This document shows, piece by piece, positions 21,132 to 32,070 of a DNA stretch of 64,000 bases. The stretch comes from Stenotrophomonas maltophilia D457 (GTDB lineage Bacteria; Pseudomonadota; Gammaproteobacteria; Xanthomonadales; Xanthomonadaceae), in assembly GCF_000284595.1 (NCBI RefSeq), contig NC_017671.1, forward strand, positions 3,691,001 to 3,755,000, written 5' to 3'. The position numbers were made by a program, and so were the translations under genes. The notes beneath the pieces were generated by a model. The model saw nothing but the letters and a program-made list of their open reading frames with translations, searched no databases and had not been told where the DNA came from. The number at the start of each line of letters is the position of its first letter. Within the stretch, counting starts at the first letter, position 1.

Positions 21132-21677
21132 TCAGCGGCAGGCCGGTGCGTCGCCGTTGCCGCACAACCCGACCTCGCGCAGCCAGCCGATCCACTGCAC
21201 GACGTCCTCCTTCTCCGGCTCGGAGCGGAACGACTTCTGCACGGTGTGGAAGCCCTGCCTGCCCTGCACGCCCTTGATCCAGGTGAACTCCGGCTTGCCT
21301 GTCCCCGGATTCCGCGGGCAGCTGAGCATCAGCAGGGCGAAGGGCCGTCCCCCTTCTTCACCTTCGCGGATCCAGTGGCTCTGCGCCGCCGGACAGGCGA
21401 TGCGCCACCCCGCCTCGATGATGCCGAGGAACTCACGCGGACTCACATGGCCACTGTTCGGCGCATCGTTGACGGTGACCATGTCGGTCCAGTCGTGCAC
21501 GGTCTGGCCCTGTGGCACGTACTCGGTGATGCGGTTGCCTTGCGCGTCGGTGCTCTGGTGGGCCTGCTGGTAGCCCTTCATCGGCGGCAGCTGGACCTGT
21601 TCGGCGGCCGCGGCGTGTCCACAAACAGCAGCCAACGCCAGCGTCATGCAGAGTGAAGCCCTGCGGGCAACGTCCAT
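21132..21677 (-). CDS. exported protein of unknown function
   Basis: This 181-residue protein begins MDVARRASLCMTLALAAVCG with a signal peptide cut near AAAAEQV. The mature part contains ITEYVPQGQTVHDWTDMVTV, followed by GWRIACPAAQS, LMLSCPRNPGTG and a C-terminal VGLCGNGDAPACR, so there are four cysteines in the mature chain. The phrase about a query of activity with W.DM.T is seen in small secreted proteins of many proteobacteria without known function. ATG 21677 was chosen because it starts the signal peptide. It stands alone between the MipA/OmpV gene and clpB. Confidence 0.72.
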   Translation of the reverse strand: MDVARRASLCMTLALAAVCGHAAAAEQVQLPPMKGYQQAHQSTDAQGNRITEYVPQGQTVHDWTDMVTVNDAPNSGHVSPREFLGIIEAGWRIACPAAQSHWIREGEEGGRPFALLMLSCPRNPGTGKPEFTWIKGVQGRQGFHTVQKSFRSEPEKEDVVQWIGWLREVGLCGNGDAPACR

Positions 21678-21770
21678 GCGGTTCTCCTCATCCTTGCGAA
21701 AGTGAAACAGGACCATCGTGCGCTGCCAAGGCTCGGATGGCGCCCCAGCCATGGCCGGGGCGCCACCGGT

Positions 21771-24356
<2,586 letters not shown>

Positions 24357-24406
24357 TGCGAATCCTCATCGGTCTTCAGGGCCGGCCTGGGCCGGCAATG
24401 CTGGAA

Positions 24407-24434
24407 AGATGCGGTTGCCCCACCCGGTTTCAAG
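24407..24434 (-). promoter_or_regulatory. sigma-32 (RpoH) heat-shock promoter of clpB
   Basis: On the minus strand CTTGAAA (24428-24434) is followed after 13 bases by CCGCATCT (24407-24414). The recalled sigma-32 consensus is CTTGAAA-N13/15-CCCCATNT, so only one defined position differs. It lies just upstream of clpB, where such a promoter is expected. Confidence 0.8.
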
Positions 24435-24537
24435 GGTGGCTGCGACTGCACCCCGGGGCCAGTCAGCCTGCGGCCAGCATGCCGGAGCGCGTGTGGTCGG
24501 CGCGTTGATCCCGATCAGTTCCGCACGGTGGACGGGC

Positions 24538-25359
24538 TCAGCGGGTGATCGCGCTGCGGATCGCCCGCAGCTGCTGCTTGATCGCCCGCGCCTGTGCAGG
24601 ATCCATGCGTAGCAGGGCCTTCTGCCCGATCGAGCGTGACTGCAGGGTGGGATCGACGAAGCGATAGCGGCCGCGCTCATCGCGCTGCACCAGCGGCGAC
24701 TGGGCCAGTTCCGGGGTGTCCAGCAGGTGGTCGATCACCATGACCAGGCGGTCGTTGAAATAGCCCTCGGGCCGGCCAAGGTCGGCATAGGCCTGCTGGA
24801 TCAGCGGATAGAAGCGCTTGTAAGCGGTAGCCGTTGCCGCCGGGTCCAGCGCAGTGAACGCCTGTACGTAAGGCGCATAGCGTGCCGCATTGCTGGCGGC
24901 GATGCGTTCGCCGCCTTCGCCCGTATCGACCTGCAGGTTGCCCGGCAGCGGCCGCGCGGCCAGCGCGGTCGGCGGCACGCTGGGCTTGTCCAGGTTGTCG
25001 ACCTGGGTGACCAGGCGCTGGATCAGGTGATCACGCAGCAGCAGGGTCAGCGGCCCCTCGCCTTGGAACAGCTGGCTCAGTGCGCCCCAGGCCGCGGCGT
25101 CGCTGTCAGCCAGTTTCGGCAGCGCCGGGTCGGCGGCGGCCTCGGTATCCAGCGGATGCCTGATCGATGGTGGTGCTGGCGCGGGCTCTGCGGCCGCCTG
25201 CGGTTGTGCCGGTGCACTGGTACTGGCAGGGGTTGATTGCACCGGCACCGGGACACCGTCGGCCAGGCTCTTCAGCTGATCGCGGAACAACCAGCCGCCC
25301 GCGCCACCGATCACCACCACACCCAACACCCAGGGCCAGACCGCCTTTCCACTCTGCAT
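24538..25359 (-). CDS. DUF3014 membrane-anchored protein
   Basis: This 273-residue protein starts MQSGKAVWPWVLGVVVIGGA. One transmembrane helix (about 8-25) anchors it in the inner membrane. A Pro/Ala/Gln-rich linker (about 36-68) leads to a folded domain with the DUF3014 pattern: LFQGEGPLTLLLRDHLIQRLV, LDKPSVPPTALAARPLPG, YKRFYPLIQQAYADLGRP, YFNDRLVMVIDHLL and the C-terminal SIGQKALLRM. Its function is unknown. The domain should face the periplasm. It shares the strand of clpB but is separated by the clpB promoter region. Confidence 0.85.
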   Translation of the reverse strand: MQSGKAVWPWVLGVVVIGGAGGWLFRDQLKSLADGVPVPVQSTPASTSAPAQPQAAAEPAPAPPSIRHPLDTEAAADPALPKLADSDAAAWGALSQLFQGEGPLTLLLRDHLIQRLVTQVDNLDKPSVPPTALAARPLPGNLQVDTGEGGERIAASNAARYAPYVQAFTALDPAATATAYKRFYPLIQQAYADLGRPEGYFNDRLVMVIDHLLDTPELAQSPLVQRDERGRYRFVDPTLQSRSIGQKALLRMDPAQARAIKQQLRAIRSAITR

Positions 25360-25530
25360 GATGCAGCACCTCGTTTCACACGCAATGGAGAAGGTGTGAC
25401 CCCATCGAGTGCAGCCGGTTCCCCGCCTGTTCCGCTGCCGTTCGGGTTGAGACCTGCAGCAAGGCCGCGCTCACGTCTGCTTTGCGCCACCCGCGCGAGG
25501 CTAGGAGTCCTGTCCCGTGGAGACTCTGCC

Positions 25531-26241
25531 ATGCAGTACGCGCTGTACTACTGGACCGGCATCCAGGGCCGTGGCGAGTTCGTGCGCCTGGCGCTGGAAG
25601 ATGCCGGCGCCGACTACATCGACATGGCGCGGGTGCACGGCGATGCGGTGATGCAGCCGTTTCTGGAGGGTCGCAACGAAGGGGCACAGCCCTTTGCGCC
25701 GCCGTTCCTGAAGGCCGGCCGCCAGGTCATCGCGCAGGTCGCGGCGATCCTGGATTTCCTCGGCCCGACGCTGGACCTGGTGCCGCAGGCCGCATCGCGG
25801 CGGATGCAGGCGCTGCAACTGCAGTTAACCATCGCCGACCTGGTAGCCGAGGTGCACGACACCCACCATCCGATCGCCGCATCGAAGTACTACGAACAGC
25901 AGAAGACCGAGGCCAAGGCACGAGCCGCGTCACTGCGCAGCGAGCGCCTGCCCAAGTTCCTCGGCTATTTCGAGCAGGTGATGGCCGCCAACGGTGGCCG
26001 CCATGCACTGCGCGAGCACTCCTATGTGGATCTGTCACTGTTCCAGCTGCTGAGCGGGCTGGACTACATGTTTCCGCGCCGCATGCAGGCGCTCGGCCCC
26101 ACCCTGCCCCGGCTGCGCGCGCTGCAGGAACGAGTGGCGAAACGACCCAACATCGCCGCCTATCTGGCGTCTGAGCGGCGGTTGCCGTTCAACACCAACG
26201 GCATCTTCCGCCATTACCCGGAACTGGACGCCGAACGGTAG
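25531..26241 (+). CDS. glutathione S-transferase-like protein
   Basis: This 236-residue protein starts MQYALYYWTGIQGRGEFVRL with a thioredoxin-fold N-domain. The Tyr-Tyr-Trp start and RGEFVRLALEDAGADY resemble sigma/alpha-class GST active-site loops. The helical C-domain spans about 90-220 (YVDLSLFQLLSGLDYMFP). It probably conjugates or detoxifies with glutathione; the substrate is unknown. Start codon ATG 25531 is used; the open frame upstream overlaps the divergent DUF3014 gene. The TAG stop (26239-26241) is provided by the GTAG of a SMAG-type palindrome. Confidence 0.85.
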   Translation: MQYALYYWTGIQGRGEFVRLALEDAGADYIDMARVHGDAVMQPFLEGRNEGAQPFAPPFLKAGRQVIAQVAAILDFLGPTLDLVPQAASRRMQALQLQLTIADLVAEVHDTHHPIAASKYYEQQKTEAKARAASLRSERLPKFLGYFEQVMAANGGRHALREHSYVDLSLFQLLSGLDYMFPRRMQALGPTLPRLRALQERVAKRPNIAAYLASERRLPFNTNGIFRHYPELDAER

Positions 26242-26352
26242 TGCCGGCCGCTGGCCGGCAGAGCGCGCTGTGATCATTCGCCGCCTGCAACACGCCCCTG
26301 TAGAACCGAGCCATGCTCGGCTCAGAGCAGCCGAGCGCGGGCTCGGCTCTAC
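26238..26352. repeat. SMAG (GTAG) palindromes, three units
   Basis: Unit one (26238-26260) is GTAG then GCCGGCC-GCT-GGCCGGC. Units two and three form an inverted pair: GTAGAACCGAGCCATGCTCGGCT from 26300 and its mirrored partner ending CTCGGCTCTAC at 26352. GTAG at the stem foot is the mark of Stenotrophomonas REPs. They lie between two convergent genes. Confidence 0.8.
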
Positions 26353-26406
26353 AGAGCACCAGAAGTGGAAGGAGCGGTAACGCCGGGCCATGCCCGGCGT
26401 CACCGG

Positions 26407-28017
26407 TCAATGATCGGTGCGATCATCCAGCGGTTTCACCGGCTGCTTCTGCAGCGACAGCAGGCCCAGCAGCAGCGCCAATGCCACGTAGGCGCCGGCA
26501 AACTGCAAACTGATGATGCGCGCCAATCCTTCCAGGTCCCACGGCAGGTAGATGCCACCGCGCGGGTCCACCGAGTGGATCAGGCCGAACAGGGTCAGCC
26601 CGGCGGCCACCAGCAGGACGCCACAGGCACGGCGCAGGCGGCCATCGACCATCGCCGCCACGGCCGAGATCCACAGCATCGAGGTGATGATGAAGCCATT
26701 GCCCAGGGTGAAGATCACCGCCAGCTCCGGCAGGCCGTGGCCGTCGAGCTTGGTCAGCAGCTGCGGCAGCTGGTCCGGTGCGATCCAGCCCGGCGCCTTG
26801 ATCGCCAGCAGGTAGGCCACCGACGGCAGGAAACCGAACACCATCGCGCCGGTATGGTGGCGCGGCGTGGCCTGGAAGGCCTGGGTGGTGATGTCGATGG
26901 CCACGTACACGATGATCGGTGCCAGCACCGCCAGCGGCAGCCATTGCACCAACCCGGAGATGATGCCGAGCATGCCGCCGATGCCGACGAACAGGCCGGT
27001 CAGCAGCGTGTAGCCGCTGCGCGCGCCCATGTGCTTGTAGGCAGGCTGGCCGATGTAGGGCGTGGTCTGCGCGACACCGCCACAGACACCCGCCACCAGC
27101 GTGGCCACCGCTTCCACCAGCAGGATGTCGCGAGTGCGGTAGTCATCGCCAGCCGCGCGTGCGCTCTCAGACACATTGATGCCGCCGACCACCATCAGCA
27201 GGCCGAACGGCAGCAGCAGCGGCAGGTAGGTCATCGCCGTGGGCAGGCCCTCAAGGAAGCCCAGCGTCGGCAGCGGCAGCACCACCTGCGGCGGCACCCA
27301 TTCCGGCACATGGAAGCCGGGCGCGCCCAGCCCGGCCAGTCCAAGGCCGTAATACAGCACGGTGCCGAACACGAAGGCCAGCAGCACGCCCGGGCCACGC
27401 ACCGGCAGCTTGCCCTTGGCGATCAGCACATACAGCAGCAGGCCCAGCGTGGTGAAGCCGACCAGCGGCGAGCGCAGCGTTTCCAGCAGCGGCAGCAGGC
27501 CCATCAGCACCAGCGCGATGCCGGCGATGGAACCCAGCAGCGCAGCTCGCGGCAGTGCGCGGGTGACCGCTTCACCGAAGAACGACAGCACGAACTTGAG
27601 CACGCCCATGATGACCAGCGCGGCCATGCCCAGCTGCCAGGTGGCGATGCCCGCAGCGTGCGGGTCCATGCCCTGCTGCTTGAACGCGAGGAAGGCCGGG
27701 CCGAGCACCAGCAGGGCCATGCCGATGCTGGTGGGGGCATCCAGGCCGAGCGGCATGGCGGTGACATCGTCGCGGCCGGTACGTGCCGCCAGCCGGCGCG
27801 CCATCAGGGTGTACAGCAGGTTGCCGACCAGCACGCCAAAGGCGGTGCCGGGGAACATTCGGCCGAACACCACGTCGGCGGGGAACTGGAAGATCCCGAC
27901 CAGGGCCATGGCGATGAAGCCGAGGATGGAGAGGTTGTCGACGACCAGGCCGAAGAAGCCGTTGAAGTCGCCGGCGACGAACCAGCGACGCGGTACGGCG
28001 GAAGCGGGAGCGGACAT
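26407..28017 (-). CDS. NCS2-like inner-membrane permease
   Basis: This 536-residue protein has about twelve to fourteen hydrophobic segments. It begins MSAPASAVPRRWFVAGDFNG, with GFFGLVVDNLSILGFIAMAL soon after. The later segments GLLMVVGGINVSESARAAGD, GVCGGVAQTTPYIGQPAY and GYTLLTGLFVGIGGM resemble the core of NCS2/AzgA-type nucleobase permeases, where the AzgA version reads GTSTTTSYIESAAG. The substrate is not known, and the family QDxxG motif was not found, so uracil or xanthine transport is only possible. The gene converges with the GST-like gene, with SMAG repeats between them. Confidence 0.75.
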   Translation of the reverse strand: MSAPASAVPRRWFVAGDFNGFFGLVVDNLSILGFIAMALVGIFQFPADVVFGRMFPGTAFGVLVGNLLYTLMARRLAARTGRDDVTAMPLGLDAPTSIGMALLVLGPAFLAFKQQGMDPHAAGIATWQLGMAALVIMGVLKFVLSFFGEAVTRALPRAALLGSIAGIALVLMGLLPLLETLRSPLVGFTTLGLLLYVLIAKGKLPVRGPGVLLAFVFGTVLYYGLGLAGLGAPGFHVPEWVPPQVVLPLPTLGFLEGLPTAMTYLPLLLPFGLLMVVGGINVSESARAAGDDYRTRDILLVEAVATLVAGVCGGVAQTTPYIGQPAYKHMGARSGYTLLTGLFVGIGGMLGIISGLVQWLPLAVLAPIIVYVAIDITTQAFQATPRHHTGAMVFGFLPSVAYLLAIKAPGWIAPDQLPQLLTKLDGHGLPELAVIFTLGNGFIITSMLWISAVAAMVDGRLRRACGVLLVAAGLTLFGLIHSVDPRGGIYLPWDLEGLARIISLQFAGAYVALALLLGLLSLQKQPVKPLDDRTDH

Positions 28018-28174
28018 GGAAGGGGCGGTGGGGGTGGGGAGCGCCGATGGTAGGCCCAGCGAGGCCGGCGCGCCAATTCCGTCGTGGAATGATGGGTTCC
28101 AGCCAACGGCGGGGCCCCTCGTGGCTGGTCGCGGGTAGAGTCGACTGTTAGTCGACTGGCATTGCGAGTTCGGC

Positions 28175-28345
28175 CGGTCGGGGGGGCTGCGCAGGACACG
28201 CCGTAAATCCCCAGACCGGCCCAGCCGCTGGCGGCTGTGCGTTCGGGCCTTGCGAAGCAGTGCTTCGCAAGCAAAGCGCCCTCACCCACGGGGGCTCGAT
28301 GGCGCCATCCATGGCGCCAACGGTCCTGCGCAGCCCACCCGACCG
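28175..28345. repeat. large palindromic element with a GCCGTAAA core, copy 2
   Basis: Outer arms 28175-28197 (CGGTCGGGGGGGCTGCGCAG plus GAC) and 28323-28345 pair at 22 of 23 positions. The core has ACGCCGTAAATCC near the left arm and GGGGGCTCGATGGCGCCATC near the right. Two additional hairpins (AGCCGCTGGCGGCT and CTTGCGAAGCAGTGCTTCGC plus AAG) are inserted between them. The core matches copy 1 (16371-16472) although the arms do not. Confidence 0.75.
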
Positions 28346-28462
28346 ACCCCTGACAGTTTCCTGCGCGCGGCAGCCACGGAAGAAGATCAAAAGATCCAAA
28401 GCCAAGGCAGGCTCTCGCTGCAGTGCCGAGCCCATGCTCGCCCGCTGTACGCGAAGGCTCTG

Positions 28463-28639
28463 AGCCGAGCATGGCTCGGCTCTACAGAAGATTATTTCGA
28501 TCATTCGTTCGTTCATCCACGCATGGCGTGGATCTACCGTGTCGACCAAGGTCGACACCTACCACACGGATGGCCGCCGTTGCTTCCGAGTGGCCGGCCA
28601 GCGGCCGGCACTACCGCGGGTGCAGGGCGCAGCCCTGCA
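28463..28639. repeat. SMAG-type palindrome array
   Basis: Four GTAG/CTAC-tagged hairpins lie in a row: AGCCGAGCATGGCTCGGCT-CTAC (28463-28485), a CCACGCATGGCGTGG stem (28515-28537), GTGTCGACCAAGGTCGACAC-CTAC (28539-28562) and GCCGGCC/GGCCGGC-ACTAC (28592-28614). A GCAGGGC/GCCCTGC stem (28621-28639) follows. All CTAC marks point the same way. The array sits downstream of the pyruvate oxidase gene. Confidence 0.75.
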
Positions 28640-28651
28640 TCGACCAACCCT

Positions 28652-30370
28652 CTACTTCTTCAGGAAGTTGTCCACCAGCAGATGCTTCACGTCGTCGAAG
28701 CGGCCGTTCAACACTGCCTTGGCCGCGTACAACGCCGTACCGGCCACCTGCTTGGCCTCGATCTGCGGCGGCATCACCAGCTCCGCGCGGCTGGTATGCA
28801 CGTCCAGCAGCGCCGGGCCGCGCTGGGACAGCAAATCCAGCACCGCCTCTTCCAGATCCTCGCTGCGGGTCACCGTGCGGCCGTGGAAGCCGATGACCTC
28901 GGCCAGGCGGCCGAAGTCCGGGTTCTTCAGGTCGGTGTAGTTGTCCAGCAGGCCCTCCACCTTCTGCTCCAGCTCGACGAAGTTCAGCGAACCATTGTTG
29001 AACACCACCACCTTGATCGGCAGGTTCTCCTGCACTGCCGTGAGCAGGTCACCCAGCAGCATCGCCAGGCCACCATCACCGGACAGCGAGATCACCTGCC
29101 GGCCGGGGAAGGCCTTCTGCAGGCCCAGCGCCTGCGGCATCGCGTTGGCCATCGTGCCGTGCAGCAGGCTGGTCAGCGTGCGGCGGCGGCCGTTGACGCG
29201 GATATGGCGCAGCACCCACACCATCGGCGAACCCCCGTCGGCGGTGAACAGCGCATCGTCGCTGGCATGCCTCGACAGCAATGCCGTCAGATGCTGCGGG
29301 TGGATCAGTTCACCCTCGCCCGGCTGTTCTTCCTGTTCGCGCTTCTTCAGCGCCTTGTCGCGACGCCCGATGCACTCGTCCAGGAAACTGCTGTCCTCGC
29401 GCGGCGGCAGCATCGGCAGCAGCGCGTCCAGCGTCGGTGCGATGTCACCGACCACGCCAAGGCTCACCGGGTGGCGGCGGCCGAGGTGACTGCCATCGCG
29501 GTCGACCTGGATGATCGTGGCCTTGTCCGGGTAGAACTGGCCCCAGGCGAAATCGGCGCCGAGCAGCAGCAGCGTGTCGCACTCCATCAGCGTGTGGAAG
29601 CCGGATTCGATGCCGAAGATGCCGGTCATGCCCATGTTGTACGGGTTGTCCGGCTCGACGAAATCCTTGGCGCGCGAGGTATGCGCGATGGGCGCCTGCA
29701 GGCGCCGGGCCAGCTCCAGCAGCTGCGCGTGTGCGCCCTGGCAACCGGCACCGGCATAGATGCCGATGCGCTTGCCCTGCCCCAGCAGTTCGGTGATGCG
29801 CTGCAGCTCGGCATCGGACGGGCGCAGCACCGGCTGGGTGTAGTGCACCGAGAACGGCACATCGTGCTTCACCTCGGCCTGGCTGATGTCGGCCGGCAGG
29901 ATCACCACCGCCACGCCACGGCGGCTGATCGCGGCCTGGCAGGCCAGGGCCACGACGCGCCGCGCCTGCTCCGGGCTGTGCACCTGCTCGCAGAACACCG
30001 AACAACTGGCATACACCGCCTTGAAGTCCACTTCCTGCGGAAATTCCATGCCCAGCTCACTGGTCACCACCTGGCTGGCGATCAGTACCATCGGTGCACG
30101 GTTGCGATTGCTCTCGAAGACGCCGTTGATGAAGTGCAGGCCACCGGGACCACAAGAACCCGCACAGGCGGTCAACTCGCCGCTCACCAGCGAATCGGCG
30201 CCGGCAGCGAAGGCGGCCACTTCTTCGTGGCGTACATGTACCCAGTCGATTTCACTGCGGTGCAGGGCATCGGTGACGTGATTCAAGGTATCGCCAACGA
30301 TGCCGTAACAGCGGCGGACGCCCGCCTGCTGCAGGGTATCGACAACGATCTCGGCAACGCGCTTGCTCAT
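28652..30370 (-). CDS. poxB: pyruvate dehydrogenase (quinone) / pyruvate oxidase
   Basis: This 572-residue enzyme oxidatively decarboxylates pyruvate to acetate and CO2 and passes electrons to quinone at the membrane. Length equals that of E. coli PoxB. It has the three-domain TPP enzyme layout: N-terminal PYR domain (MSKRVAEIVVDTLQQAGVRR, with the catalytic Glu in VHVRHEEVAAF), central FAD domain (IGIYAGAGCQGAHAQ) and the C-terminal PP domain with the TPP motif ISLSGDGGLAMLLGDLL to VVVFNNGSLNF. Start ATG 30370 fits the family; the longer frame adds unrelated residues. It stands alone on its strand. Confidence 0.92.
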   Translation of the reverse strand: MSKRVAEIVVDTLQQAGVRRCYGIVGDTLNHVTDALHRSEIDWVHVRHEEVAAFAAGADSLVSGELTACAGSCGPGGLHFINGVFESNRNRAPMVLIASQVVTSELGMEFPQEVDFKAVYASCSVFCEQVHSPEQARRVVALACQAAISRRGVAVVILPADISQAEVKHDVPFSVHYTQPVLRPSDAELQRITELLGQGKRIGIYAGAGCQGAHAQLLELARRLQAPIAHTSRAKDFVEPDNPYNMGMTGIFGIESGFHTLMECDTLLLLGADFAWGQFYPDKATIIQVDRDGSHLGRRHPVSLGVVGDIAPTLDALLPMLPPREDSSFLDECIGRRDKALKKREQEEQPGEGELIHPQHLTALLSRHASDDALFTADGGSPMVWVLRHIRVNGRRRTLTSLLHGTMANAMPQALGLQKAFPGRQVISLSGDGGLAMLLGDLLTAVQENLPIKVVVFNNGSLNFVELEQKVEGLLDNYTDLKNPDFGRLAEVIGFHGRTVTRSEDLEEAVLDLLSQRGPALLDVHTSRAELVMPPQIEAKQVAGTALYAAKAVLNGRFDDVKHLLVDNFLKK

Positions 30371-30478
30371 CGGATACATCCTCGAGGGGAGAGCATCCGA
30401 GGCTAGACCCGAAGAAGTGATGCCTCCGTGGGCAAGGCGCACATCACCTCGATAGGCAAACTACCGGCGGAGATCGAG

Positions 30479-31336
30479 TCAATCGTTGACGTTGATCCAG
30501 CCCTCCACCGCGCCCTGCTTCGGGTTGCGGTAGCGCAGCTTCACCCAGCCATCCTGTTCATCCAGCATCTCCACGCGGTCTCCCTGCACCAGGTAACGCC
30601 TGGTGCTGGATGCGCCGGGTTGATCGAACAGGAACAGCCGCGCGGGTACCACGGTGGCCTGCTGGCCACGCAACGGTCCATCCGGCGGTGCACCCAGGCC
30701 ATCGGCGATGGCACTTTCCAGCACCCGGCCGGCGGCATCATAGGTGCGCCAGACCGCCAGCGGGCCCTGCTCGCCGGTCTGTTCCCACTGCAGCGCGGCG
30801 TTCAACGTATCGCCCAGCATCAGCACGCTCTCGGCGCGGTACAGATAGAGCTTCGCGCCTGCAAACCGGTACTGATCGGTGTACCACATCGGGCCGCTGC
30901 GGCAGCTGCTGGTCAGCGTGCGGCTCGGACGGTCGACCGTAAGCCCCATGAGGTCACCGCAACTGTCCTTGCCGTGGGTATCGGCCTGCAGCGCGCGGAA
31001 CCCGGCACTGGCCGGATCGAAGCGGTACACGGTCACCGCTTCGTTGACCATGCCCACCGAGGCGCGCGCGACCAGTTCCGGGTAGCCATCGAAATCGACA
31101 TCTTCGAGCGACCATCGCGAATTGCCGTCGGCATCGGCCGCGCCCTCAAGCGTCTGGCGCTTGCCTGACGGTGACAGCTGCACCGCGATGCTGCCGTCCT
31201 GCTGCGGATCGGCATGCGCCTGCACATGCGCGGCCACCTGGAAGCGCAGCGTTTCGCCGTCGTCCCCACCCGCCTGCGCCGTCGGTGCCAGTACGCCTGC
31301 CAATGCCAGGCCCAGCATGCATTCCCTGTAGTTCAT
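30479..31336 (-). CDS. exported XAC2610-like protein with C-terminal SH3-like domain
   Basis: This 285-residue protein begins MNYRECMLGLALAGVLAPTA with a signal peptide cut near AQAG. A central block WSLEDVDFDGYPELVARASV, then VNEAVTVYRFDPASAGFRA, follows the pattern recalled for XAC2610-related proteins (an FG-GAP-like DFDGY motif and a YxxDPxxxxF). XAC2610 is a periplasmic immunity protein in Xanthomonas citri. The last 60 residues (RYLVQGDRVEMLDEQDGWVK to GWINVND) look like a bacterial SH3 domain that could bind peptidoglycan. An extra ATG one codon upstream (31339) could be used. It may share a transcript with the DUF3574 gene 36 bases upstream. Confidence 0.7.
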   Translation of the reverse strand: MNYRECMLGLALAGVLAPTAQAGGDDGETLRFQVAAHVQAHADPQQDGSIAVQLSPSGKRQTLEGAADADGNSRWSLEDVDFDGYPELVARASVGMVNEAVTVYRFDPASAGFRALQADTHGKDSCGDLMGLTVDRPSRTLTSSCRSGPMWYTDQYRFAGAKLYLYRAESVLMLGDTLNAALQWEQTGEQGPLAVWRTYDAAGRVLESAIADGLGAPPDGPLRGQQATVVPARLFLFDQPGASSTRRYLVQGDRVEMLDEQDGWVKLRYRNPKQGAVEGWINVND

Positions 31337-31372
31337 CATTGCTCCCTGCGGCACCTCGGCGGCACCTTCCAC

Positions 31373-31855
31373 TCAGAACGATACCTCGACCGGCTGCCGC
31401 GACCACAGCACCGATTGATGTTTGGTCTGCTGCTTCCACGCCAGGCGGATCGCCTCGATATCGGCACGGCGCTGCGGGGTGTCTTCGTGCAGCACCACCA
31501 GCACCTTGGTGCGCAGACGGTTGGGCGAGGCATCACCGCGGAACAGCCACTGGCCGTAGGCATCGAACACGGTCAGGCCATCCGGAAAGCGCGGGGTCAC
31601 TTCCTTGTCCAGGAAGGTGCGCCACTGCGCCTCGCTGATGGTGTCGGCCTGCGGGCGGTTGCCGGCGCCCTGCTCTTCGCCTACGCCGAAGTACAGCTCG
31701 CTGCGCACCCAGCCGTGGCCGGCGGACGGACGCGCGGCATCGCCCTTCAGTTCGGCGGTGGTGGCCGTGGCATAGGCGCTGGGCGCCTGCGAAGAGAGGC
31801 TGGCGCAGCCACTGGTGGCCAGCAGCACGGCGAAGACGAGGCCAAGGTGTTTCAT
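31373..31855 (-). CDS. DUF3574 lipoprotein
   Basis: This 160-residue protein starts MKHLGLVFAVLLATSGCASL; the lipobox TSGC puts the lipidated Cys at residue 17. The mature part holds the DUF3574 core: RSELYFGVGE, then WRTFLDKEVTPRFPDGLTVF, then DAYGQWLFRG and KVLVVLHEDTPQRRADIEAI. DUF3574 has no known function. Ser follows the Cys, so outer-membrane sorting is expected. It probably heads a two-gene minus-strand unit with the XAC2610-like gene, and is divergent from the TonB receptor. Confidence 0.82.
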   Translation of the reverse strand: MKHLGLVFAVLLATSGCASLSSQAPSAYATATTAELKGDAARPSAGHGWVRSELYFGVGEEQGAGNRPQADTISEAQWRTFLDKEVTPRFPDGLTVFDAYGQWLFRGDASPNRLRTKVLVVLHEDTPQRRADIEAIRLAWKQQTKHQSVLWSRQPVEVSF

Positions 31856-32070
31856 CGGTACAGCTCCGGGGAAGGGGAACAGGGCGAGCCGGCAGCGTAC
31901 AGCGCCACTGGCCCGGCGTGCTGATGCCAACCGGGCATCAGCTCATGCCGGACCGGCAGGGACTTGCATCGGCACCGGCCATCACGCGAAGATAATATAT
32001 CGCTTCATCCGGATGGATGTAAGTGAAACTATCTCCCCCTTCCCCGTCGTCGTTGTTGCTGGAGCCCTCC

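Larger units (their letters stand above)
28018..28651. other. 634-base gene-free, repeat-filled region
   Basis: The gap between the permease start and the pyruvate oxidase stop holds almost only inverted repeats. These are GTCGACT-type repeats at 28139-28158, the large GCCGTAAA element (28175-28345) and a SMAG array (28463-28639). No plausible coding frame, tRNA or sRNA was found. The permease promoter must lie near 28018-28140. Confidence 0.7.

Noticed and set aside
25237-25530. 98-codon N-terminal extension of the GST-like gene
   Set aside because: It overlaps the start of the divergent DUF3014 gene and has no GST-like sequence; ATG 25531 fits the fold.
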